NCBI GenBank assembly: GCA_963780895.1
Contig: CAWAEG010000001.1
Span: forward strand, 62,001-126,000
From: DASQFI01 sp963780895
GTDB lineage: Bacteria; Acidobacteriota; Vicinamibacteria; Vicinamibacterales; SCN-69-37
DNA: 64,000 nucleotides
Reading direction: 5' to 3'
Shown here: positions 26,760 to 33,597 of the stretch, in pieces
Position numbering within the stretch: the stretch's first letter is position 1
Layout of the letters: every line of letters begins with the position of its first letter
Program-made: the position numbers and the translations under genes
The notes under the pieces: model-generated
Databases searched by the model: none
Seen by the model: only the letters and a program-made list of their open reading frames with translations
What the model was told of the DNA's origin: nothing

Positions 26760-28733
26760 ATGCGACAACTCGCCGCGATCGTGTTCGGTTGCCTCGGCGC
26801 CAGCGTGCTCCTCGCCGGCCAGATCCGGCCGCCACGGCCCGTTCAGGCGCCCCAGCCTCCCACGTTCCGCGCGGGCGTGGACATCGTTCACCTCGACGTC
26901 TCGGTGCTCGACGCCAACCGTCGTCCCGTTCGCGGCCTGACACCGGCCGACTTCACGGTCTTCGACAATGGCGTACCGCAGACCATCTCGGTGTTCACCG
27001 CCGTCGACATTCCGGACGCCGATCCGCCGTCGGCGCCGTGGATGCGCGACGTCGCGCCGGATGTCGGCACGAACGACGCGATTGCGGAGCGCCGTCTCTT
27101 CCTGATCATCATCGACGACGCGATGATTCAGCACGATCAGCGGGCGCAGCAGAACGTCCGCACGATCTCGAGCCAAATGATCGATCGGCTGGGACCGTCG
27201 GACCTGGCGGCGGTGATTTTCACGCGCGACACCCGGCATTCACAGGACTTCACCGCGGATCGCGGCCGTCTGCTGGCCGCCGCCGCGAAGTTCACGGCCG
27301 GGTTCCGCGAGATGGGCCCCGGCGAGATCGCGGGCGGCGACGACCTCTACTTCATGTACTCCTTGAACGTGCTGGAAAGCGCGATCGAGACGCTGAGCAG
27401 CTTGCCGGACCGGCGCAAGTCCATTGTCTATATCGGCCAGGGGCTCCCGGTGGACGTGGGATTCCTCGCGCCGCAGGTCCCCGGCCTCCCAGAGGGCGGC
27501 GGCGCGTCGCCCATCATGACGGCGACGATGACGGCGCGCGTCACGAGTCAGATGCGCAAGACGTTCGAGCGGGCGGCGAGGGCGAACGTGAACGTCTACA
27601 CCGTGGACGCCTGCGGCTTGCGCGCGCCGTCGCCCGCGGCGCGGTTCGGCACTCGTTCACCAACGTGCGTCCCGGGTCTCGAGGTCGAATACCTGCAGAC
27701 GGTTGCGGAAAACACCGGCGCCCGGGCCGTCATCAACACCAACGACTTCGAACCCGGACTCTCCGCCATTTTTCAGGAGAACGCGTCCTACTACCTGCTT
27801 GGATTCCAGCAGGCGGCTGGCGCGAAGCCGGGCAGCCTTCGGAAACTCGAGGTGCGCGTCAACCGGCCGAACGTCATCGTGCGCACGCGCAACGGATACG
27901 AGACGGCGAAACCGGAGGTCGCCAGACGTGCCGCCGAGTCGCCGCTCGGCGCCGCGCTCGCGGGCGTGCTCCCCAAAGCCGACCTCCCGCTCCAGATGTC
28001 CGCGGTGCCCCTCGCGCTTCCCGACAAGCGCGAATCGGCGGTCGCGATCATCGTCGGCGTTCGGCAACCGATCCGCGAGGCCGGTGTCCGCCACGTCGAG
28101 AAGGTGGATCTCCAGGTGAGCGCGTTCAACGTCGAGGGCAAGTCGTTCGGGTCGAAGCGGCTCCGCGCCGATGTCACGCTGCGCGCCGGCGCGACCGGCC
28201 TCGCCGAATACGAAGTGCTCTCTCGGCTCGATCTCAAGCCGGGCAGATATCAGCTACGCATCGCCGCCAACGTCGGGAGCCTGTCTACCGGCGGCAGCCT
28301 GTACTACGACCTAGACGTGCCCGATGTGGGATCGACGCCGCTGGCGATGTCAGGGCTCATGCTTGGCGTCGAACCGGGACCGGTCGTGGCGCCCGCGGAC
28401 GGTCTCAAGCCCCTTGTCCCGATTATGCCGACGACGCGCCGGAGATTCGCGGCAACGGATCGCGTCACGCTGTTTGCTCGCCTGAATCAGAGCGGCAAGG
28501 CCGCACCAGCCGCCGTGCCGATGCGCCTGACGATCCGGAACGCATCGAACGTCGTGGTCGTCGAGCGGCTCCACGATGTCGACTCAGCGGCGTTCGGCGC
28601 ATCACGCTTCGCGGACGTCGTGCTGGAAGTGCCAATCGGACGCCTTCTGGAGGGTCAGCACCTGCTCACGATCGAAGCCGGCGCCGGTCCGGCCGCGATC
28701 CGGAAACACAGCCGGTTTGAAATAGCGCGCTGA
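26760..28733 (+). CDS. VWFA-related acidobacterial-domain protein (secreted)
   Basis: 657 residues from the ATG at 26760; the longer reading frame from 26733 lacks a good start. A signal peptide (LAAIVFGCLGASVLLAGQ) is followed by the lead strand typical of this acidobacterial family, VHLDVSVLDANRRPVRGLTP then ADFTVFDNGVPQTISVF, and a von Willebrand A fold (RRLFLIIIDDAM through about residue 340). The metal site DxSxS is degenerate (DDAMIQ). The C-terminal half is beta-rich with VRTRNGYE. Function is unknown; such proteins occur in many copies per acidobacterial genome. It is a strong taxonomic hint. Confidence 0.88.
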   Translation: MRQLAAIVFGCLGASVLLAGQIRPPRPVQAPQPPTFRAGVDIVHLDVSVLDANRRPVRGLTPADFTVFDNGVPQTISVFTAVDIPDADPPSAPWMRDVAPDVGTNDAIAERRLFLIIIDDAMIQHDQRAQQNVRTISSQMIDRLGPSDLAAVIFTRDTRHSQDFTADRGRLLAAAAKFTAGFREMGPGEIAGGDDLYFMYSLNVLESAIETLSSLPDRRKSIVYIGQGLPVDVGFLAPQVPGLPEGGGASPIMTATMTARVTSQMRKTFERAARANVNVYTVDACGLRAPSPAARFGTRSPTCVPGLEVEYLQTVAENTGARAVINTNDFEPGLSAIFQENASYYLLGFQQAAGAKPGSLRKLEVRVNRPNVIVRTRNGYETAKPEVARRAAESPLGAALAGVLPKADLPLQMSAVPLALPDKRESAVAIIVGVRQPIREAGVRHVEKVDLQVSAFNVEGKSFGSKRLRADVTLRAGATGLAEYEVLSRLDLKPGRYQLRIAANVGSLSTGGSLYYDLDVPDVGSTPLAMSGLMLGVEPGPVVAPADGLKPLVPIMPTTRRRFAATDRVTLFARLNQSGKAAPAAVPMRLTIRNASNVVVVERLHDVDSAAFGASRFADVVLEVPIGRLLEGQHLLTIEAGAGPAAIRKHSRFEIAR

Positions 28734-28753
28734 GTGCACCTCAGCGCGTCGCA

Positions 28754-29476
28754 TCATTTTTTCAACCGCTTTGACACCGCAGGACTCGTCAGTTCCCGCA
28801 CGGCGCCCCGCCCGACCCATTGCGCCGGAGGCGAATCAGACGCGGCCAGCTTTCGAGCGGTCTTGACCGCCGCGAGGTTCAACACCTTGTTGCGCCGGCC
28901 GATGAGCCGGAGCGCCCAGCTGACGCCTTTCTTCACGAAGTTTCGATCGTCGGTGGCGCCGCGCTCGATGAGCCGGAGCGACCTGACGAAGACCGCGTCT
29001 GTCGCCTCCTTATCGTGCAGCGCGAGGCACGCCAGCAGCGCAAACGCGGCTCGCTTGACGAACTCTTCGCGTCGCGTGCTCCACTGGTCGACTTTCTTCC
29101 AGGCGTGCGGCGTGCGATCGAACAGATGGAAGCACAACGTGTCGCAGATGCCCCAGTTGTCGAAATCACGCGCCCAGCGATCCATCTGCGCCGCAGTCAC
29201 GCGGCCAGGCTCGTCCACGAAGGCCGTCAGCAACCGGGCTTCGTACCAGCCGGTGTCCCAGAGCTCGGCCGCCAGATCGTGATCCCTGCCGATGCGCTTA
29301 CCCAACTGCTGAATCGCCGACATCGACACGCCGAACGACTTCGGTGCGACGATGCCGTAGCGCGCGTAGCCATCGCGCGTGCGTTTCGACGACTGCCTTT
29401 CGAGCGTCGCCAGAATCTCTCGAACCCGGCCGGCCTGTCTCATCACCAAATACCCGCTGCAGTCTATCCAGCTCAC
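28754..29476 (-). CDS. DNA alkylation repair enzyme, AlkD-like HEAT-repeat glycosylase
   Basis: 240 residues from a GTG whose GTGA overlaps the stop of the upstream membrane-protein gene; an ATG at 29443 (MRQAGRVREIL) may be the real start, since homologues begin near there. The all-helical protein carries MARYGI-like ARYGIVAPKSFGVSMSAIQQ, ARLLTAFVDEP, and the active-site region DRWARDFDNWGICDTLC, in which W and D residues fit the AlkC/AlkD site, then KRAAFALLACLALHDKEATD. AlkD-type enzymes remove positively charged 3-methyl and 7-methyl purines. Linkage with a sigma factor operon suggests induction by stress, but that is inference. Confidence 0.87.
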   Translation of the reverse strand: MSWIDCSGYLVMRQAGRVREILATLERQSSKRTRDGYARYGIVAPKSFGVSMSAIQQLGKRIGRDHDLAAELWDTGWYEARLLTAFVDEPGRVTAAQMDRWARDFDNWGICDTLCFHLFDRTPHAWKKVDQWSTRREEFVKRAAFALLACLALHDKEATDAVFVRSLRLIERGATDDRNFVKKGVSWALRLIGRRNKVLNLAAVKTARKLAASDSPPAQWVGRGAVRELTSPAVSKRLKK

Positions 29477-30135
29477 TCGCGCTCGAACTCGTCGATCTCG
29501 TCGAGTTGCCGGGACACGCGGCGCAGGCTATGTCCCGCCAGGTCGTCGATCATGCGCCGCACGACGGGAGACTGGATCGGGCGGTCGGCCAGGCGGTTGG
29601 CCGCCCAAACCGTCGCCGCCATGCCCGCGGCGCCGATGGCCAGCGACAGGTGAACCCAGGATGGCGACCGCGCATACAGATCCACACCCGTCAGCCAGCG
29701 TGCCCCAACCAGTATGATCGGGACCCAAAGGATCCACCACGGCAGGCCGAGCAGCAGCGTGCTCATCAGCCGAAGTCGCCGCAATTCGGCGACGCGTCGC
29801 TGGAAGGTGATGATGGGCGCGGTGTAGTAGGTGCGGCCGATCACCAGCAATTGCACCACGCTTGCGCAAATCGTCGCTACGCCGTAGAGATGGAGAACCA
29901 GCCCGGCGACCAGGAGGTGCGGGACATGCCGGTGCTCGATCCAGAACGGCGCCACGACCGCGATGACGCCGATCCAGATCAGGCTCTGCAATGCCTGGCC
30001 CGCGCCAAGCGCCCGCAATGGCCGCCGAATGGTGTCGATGCGGCGGGCTCGATAGTCGCGGCGCGCGAGGTATTCGAGTGTTGTGGTCCGTTGACCGAGC
30101 TCGGCCCACGCGATCTTCAAATCATCGAGTTCCAC
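29473..30135 (-). CDS. Membrane protein partnered with an ECF sigma factor (possible anti-sigma)
   Basis: 220 residues. A soluble N-terminal segment (MELDDLKIAWAELGQRTTTL) is followed by four TM helices (LQSLIWIGVIAVVAPFWI, LLVAGLVLHLYGVATICASV, LLLGLPWWILWVPIILVGAR, WVHLSLAIGAAGMAATVWAA) and a charged tail ending DEIDEFERE. The gene overlaps the end of the sigma gene by 14 bases, so they are translationally linked. Position and build fit the membrane proteins that follow many ECF sigma genes and often restrain them, but no zinc anti-sigma motif (HxxxCxxC) is present, so the anti-sigma role is a guess. Confidence 0.72.
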   Translation of the reverse strand: MELDDLKIAWAELGQRTTTLEYLARRDYRARRIDTIRRPLRALGAGQALQSLIWIGVIAVVAPFWIEHRHVPHLLVAGLVLHLYGVATICASVVQLLVIGRTYYTAPIITFQRRVAELRRLRLMSTLLLGLPWWILWVPIILVGARWLTGVDLYARSPSWVHLSLAIGAAGMAATVWAANRLADRPIQSPVVRRMIDDLAGHSLRRVSRQLDEIDEFERE

Positions 30136-30691
30136 GTCTGTCCTCCTGTCTGTGCGAGTCGTCCACCAGCTGCTCGCGCAACCGCTGCCGCAGCCGGCTC
30201 AGTCGCGTCGCGACGTTGGTTTCCGTGATGCCGAGCACGTCGGCAATTTCGCGATAATCGTGTCCCTCCAGATAGAGAACGATCAGCGCGCGGTGAAAAT
30301 CATCGAGCTGCGCGATGGCGCGCTGCAGCTCGCGTAGCCGGACGTCGGGCTCGGTCGACGCGGGATCTTCGAGCGCCGCCAGCGCCTCGACGTCGAGCGG
30401 CGAGACGTACCGAGCGCGTTGCGTCGAGCTGCGCCGATGGGAGATCGCGACGTTCAGCGCGATGCGGTACATCCATGTCGAAAAGCGCCGGGTGGCATCG
30501 AAAGTCGGGAACGCGCGCCAGACCTGGGCCACGATCTCCTGTGCCAGGTCCCGCCGATCTTCAGGGTCCCGACTGTAGGCGTGCGCGATCTTGAAGATGA
30601 TGCCGCGATGCCTGGCGACGAGAGCTTCGAATCGCTCCTGCCTGGCCGAGAGACGAACGGCATCCGGCGCAGAGCCAGCCACCTTCTTCAT
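30122..30691 (-). CDS. RNA polymerase ECF sigma factor
   Basis: About 189 residues if started at the ATG at 30691 (MKKVAGSAPD); an upstream start at 30742 is possible but adds a non-conserved tail. Region 2 is clear (FEALVARHRGIIFKIAHAYS, DRRDLAQEIVAQVWRAFPTF, STWMYRIALNVAISHRR) and so is region 4 (LDDFHRALIVLYLEGHDYRE with IADVLGITETNVATRLSRLR). It is the first gene of a three-gene operon with the membrane protein and the AlkD-like enzyme. Its target promoters cannot be read from this window. Confidence 0.92.
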   Translation of the reverse strand: MKKVAGSAPDAVRLSARQERFEALVARHRGIIFKIAHAYSRDPEDRRDLAQEIVAQVWRAFPTFDATRRFSTWMYRIALNVAISHRRSSTQRARYVSPLDVEALAALEDPASTEPDVRLRELQRAIAQLDDFHRALIVLYLEGHDYREIADVLGITETNVATRLSRLRQRLREQLVDDSHRQEDRRGTR

Positions 30692-30892
30692 TGTGCTCAC
30701 AAGCAGTGATTCGCCGGAGCGGTCGAATCCTTGCAGGCGCACCCTGGAGCTTCATCTCAGGGCTGCCCGCCCGCCGATGGACGTCGGCCGGGCTCCTCTG
30801 CCCGGCTCGAGAGCGTGGGGCTTGCATTTCGCTAGACGCCGGGAAACTCTTAGGGCTCGTTCACGAATGCCCCGGCAACGGTCCGAGATCAC

Positions 30893-31807
30893 ATGGCAGA
30901 GTCCCGAGTCCTCGTCGTCGGCGCCACCGGTCAGCTCGGCCAGGTGATCACGCGAAAGCTTCTCGCGAACGGCGTGCCGGTGCGCGCGCTCGCCCGCAAT
31001 CGCGAGAAGCTCGAGCGCCTCGCCAAAGAAGGCGCCGAAATCGCCGCGGTCGATTTGACGAACCTCGCCAAGGTCACCGACGCGTGCCGCGGCGTCGCGC
31101 AGATCGTGGCGACCGCCAACAACGCGCTGGGCAAGGGACCGACCGGTCCCGGCCGAGTCGACATGACGGGGTATCAGAACCTCTGCGCGGCCGCACGAAA
31201 TACCGGCGTTCGGCGGATCGTGTACGTCTCGTTCCGCGGCGCGACGCCCGACGTGCCCGTGGACTACTTCCGCCTGAAGTGGCACATCGAGGACGCGATC
31301 CGGCGAAGCCAGGTGCCGTACGTGATTCTCCGGCCGACCGCGTTCATGGAAACGTGGATCGATGACATCCTGGCCGCGGGCATCCGCAACAAGGGCGTGG
31401 CGCAGGTATTCGGCGACGGCAACCGTATCAGCAACTACATTGCGGTGGACGACGTCGCGACGTTCGCGGTCAAGGTGCTGGAACGGCCGGACGTCGTGAA
31501 CGAAGTGATCGAGCTGGGCGGACCGTCGGACATTTCGATGAATGACCTGGCGGCGCTGCTCGAGAAGCGCCTGGGCATGCCGGCGAAGCGGAAACACGTG
31601 CCGGTGATGGCGATGAAGCTGCTCGGCCCGGTCGTGAAGCCGTTCAACGAAGTGGCGGCGCGGCTGATGTCGATTGGCCTCTACGCGGCCACGAAAGCCG
31701 AGCCGTTTCCGCAGTGGCGCAAGCCGGCGGAGCGGTTTGGCGTGATGCCGCGGACGGTCGAGGACTACATCGCGGCGAAGTTCACGCCGGCGGCGACGTC
31801 ACGCTGA
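30893..31807 (+). CDS. NmrA-like NAD(P)-binding oxidoreductase
   Basis: 304 residues, atypical SDR fold. The dinucleotide site is at the start (VLVVGATGQLGQVITRKLL), followed by VRALARNREKLERL, an acidic strand end AAVDLTN, and YVSFRGATPDVPVDYFRLKW, with ILRPTAFMETW further on. The usual SDR Tyr-xxx-Lys pair appears only as YFRLKW, as in NmrA/isoflavone reductase-like members, so it may be a redox sensor rather than an enzyme. It is divergent from the sigma gene and its last 9 bases overlap the convergent gene on the other strand. Confidence 0.85.
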   Translation: MAESRVLVVGATGQLGQVITRKLLANGVPVRALARNREKLERLAKEGAEIAAVDLTNLAKVTDACRGVAQIVATANNALGKGPTGPGRVDMTGYQNLCAAARNTGVRRIVYVSFRGATPDVPVDYFRLKWHIEDAIRRSQVPYVILRPTAFMETWIDDILAAGIRNKGVAQVFGDGNRISNYIAVDDVATFAVKVLERPDVVNEVIELGGPSDISMNDLAALLEKRLGMPAKRKHVPVMAMKLLGPVVKPFNEVAARLMSIGLYAATKAEPFPQWRKPAERFGVMPRTVEDYIAAKFTPAATSR

Positions 31808-32557
31808 CGTTGCGCCGCCATCCTTCTTTGCGCCGCCATCCTTCTTGAAGACCAGACTCCCGGGCCCCAGGTCCGTCAGGGACTCGAACTCCCTGCCGTC
31901 GATGCGGATGTATCGGCGCTGCTCGCCGATGGTCACGAGCCTGAACGGAAAGAACGGCGATCGCGATTCCACGCACGGTTTCCAGACGAACACAGGGTGG
32001 ACGCCGACGCCGCGCGAGTCGGCGACGAACGTGCCCTGATAGTTGGGGCGCTCAAATGTGCGGCCGGCGATCATCCGGCGCGTGCTCGCCTCGGTGCGCA
32101 AGCCGGCCACCATCATCCCCCAGGACCGCTTCTCGTCCCGACGGACTGCAGTACATTCGAGATACTTTCCGGATGCGCCGTCGACCCGCGCCACCGCGGT
32201 GACGTCATCCTCGCTCGTACCGAGCGGCACCAGGTAGTAGTAGTCTCGACCTGGCTCGGTCCTGTCGAGCCGCTGCACCAGGATCGGCGTTCGCGGTGCC
32301 GCGCGCGGCCCAATAAATGGTGCCCAGTCGGCGCGTGTCGACAACCCGTATTCTTCGAAACCCTTGATCGCTCCGGCAATAGCCGCGTTGAAGTGAATGA
32401 CGGACGTGGGGCCGAGGTCCGGCTCGCTCTCGCGCGCGCCGGGTGAAACCGGTGGCGGCGGCGGCAACGCCCGCGGCTGCACCCGGCGCCTCAACGAGGC
32501 GATCCAGACGAGCAGCACCAGGATGATCAGAAGAAGCAGGGGAGTCAAAGGAGACAC
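31799..32557 (-). CDS. Membrane-anchored protein of unknown function
   Basis: 252 residues. An N-terminal TM helix (PLTPLLLLIILVLLVWIASL) is followed by a Pro-rich linker and a beta-rich domain (TPILVQRLDRTEPGRDYYYL, VTAVARVDGASGKYLE, VGVHPVFVWKPCVESRSPFF, RRYIRIDGREFESL). The C-terminus has a direct repeat KKDGGAKKDGGA. I do not recognise the family. It is the last gene of a tight same-strand group: it starts 6 bases after the C39-like gene, so the two products probably act together, for example as peptidase and membrane partner. Confidence 0.65.
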   Translation of the reverse strand: MSPLTPLLLLIILVLLVWIASLRRRVQPRALPPPPPVSPGARESEPDLGPTSVIHFNAAIAGAIKGFEEYGLSTRADWAPFIGPRAAPRTPILVQRLDRTEPGRDYYYLVPLGTSEDDVTAVARVDGASGKYLECTAVRRDEKRSWGMMVAGLRTEASTRRMIAGRTFERPNYQGTFVADSRGVGVHPVFVWKPCVESRSPFFPFRLVTIGEQRRYIRIDGREFESLTDLGPGSLVFKKDGGAKKDGGATSA

Positions 32558-32563
32558 TCCCTT

Positions 32564-33139
32564 TCACTCAGTAAAAACGCCGACGGCGACCTGCTTGTCC
32601 TTCCAGTGTCCGTCCGGGACTTGTCTGAGGTACGTCGTGTGCCACTCGTCGATCGTCACGTGCCTCGGCGGCGGAGGCGGCGGCGGATCCGGATCCTCGA
32701 GCGTCCGCCATGGATCGTGAATCTCGACCGCACGGATGTCGTAGCTGCCATCGGACGGTCCGTTCGGCGTGCCGGTGATGTCGTAGTTGACGACGACCAC
32801 CCAGTGATCCCAGCCAAGCACCAGCGCAATTGGCGGGACGGAGTGGTGATGCAGACTCCAGATGAGTCGCCTGGTCAGCGGGAAATCGGTCTTGAAGGCC
32901 GCAAGTTCGAGCGAGGTACGCGCCAGCTCCCCGCGGTTTTCGAGCGCCCACTCCATCCCATCGGGCGGACTCGCCCACCAGCTTTGCGGATCCTCCTGGC
33001 CGTGACTGTGGGCGTCGGTGTACAGGGATGCCTGGCTCAGGCTGGGCTGTCCCAACGCCTCGATGACCATCAGGAGGCAGGCCGCGCCACAGTGGTCCTC
33101 GCCTTCCTGCCGGTGATACGGCACCGCAATCGGAGCCAT
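32564..33139 (-). CDS. C39-like papain-fold cysteine peptidase
   Basis: 191 residues, no signal peptide. The papain-like pattern of C39-type peptidases is visible: catalytic Cys17 in EDHCGAACLLMVIEALG, His112 in GWDHWVVVVNYD, and Asp142 in IHDPW, with a Gln at position 11 in HRQEGEDHC that can form the oxyanion hole. A Pro-rich stretch follows at about 151-158 and the end is KDKQVAVGVFTE. C39 proteins cut after double-glycine leaders, and stand-alone relatives have other peptide substrates. Neighbours are a 112-residue protein with GGG near its C-terminus (upstream) and a membrane-anchored protein (downstream). Confidence 0.78.
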   Translation of the reverse strand: MAPIAVPYHRQEGEDHCGAACLLMVIEALGQPSLSQASLYTDAHSHGQEDPQSWWASPPDGMEWALENRGELARTSLELAAFKTDFPLTRRLIWSLHHHSVPPIALVLGWDHWVVVVNYDITGTPNGPSDGSYDIRAVEIHDPWRTLEDPDPPPPPPPRHVTIDEWHTTYLRQVPDGHWKDKQVAVGVFTE

Positions 33140-33164
33140 CGCAGAGTCCCCTCGAGGCTGCGCG

Positions 33165-33503
33165 TCAGATCGGGCAGTACCGTCCGCCGCCGGCGCCGCA
33201 CGTCGGGTCCCTGCTGATGATCTCGGACGCCTTTTTCGCGTTGGCCAGCGAGATGGTTTTTTTCAGGCCGGCCAGTTTCTTCGCCTGCCGGCCGAGCTTG
33301 ATTGCCATCAGCAGGATGCCGTCCCGGTCATCTTTGTACACGCCGCCGTTGATGATCGCTTCGGCGATCGACTTCGCGTACGTCTCCGCCCAGAACTGGG
33401 ACGCCTCAGGCGAGACCTTCTTGGCACCAACCCCTCTGCCCACGCAGATCATGGTGTCCACCAGCATGAAGTTCATCTCGTCGACGGTCGGGGGAGGCGG
33501 CAT
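33165..33503 (-). CDS. Small protein of unknown function
   Basis: 112 residues, mainly helical (FWAETYAKSIAEAIINGGVY, DGILLMAIKLGRQAKKLAGL, then KKTISLANAKKASEIISRD) with a short cysteine-containing tail, CGAGGGRYCPI. I do not recognise a family. It lies 25 bases before the C39-like peptidase gene and after the kinase gene on the same strand. The double-glycine just before the end could be a cleavage site for the neighbouring peptidase, but this is speculation from position alone. A cytosolic helical bundle protein without that role is just as possible. Confidence 0.6.
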   Translation of the reverse strand: MPPPPTVDEMNFMLVDTMICVGRGVGAKKVSPEASQFWAETYAKSIAEAIINGGVYKDDRDGILLMAIKLGRQAKKLAGLKKTISLANAKKASEIISRDPTCGAGGGRYCPI

Positions 33504-33597
33504 TGGAATCTCCTGAAGACAGCCGCGCTGTCTTCCCAGTGGAAACGTTCGTCGGTATCTGGTGCTGCCCGGTAACTGAAGGAGCGAGGAGCGAACG

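Noticed and set aside
30122..30742. Sigma factor start at 30742
   Set aside because: It adds 17 non-conserved residues; the ATG at 30691 leads directly into a normal ECF N-terminus.
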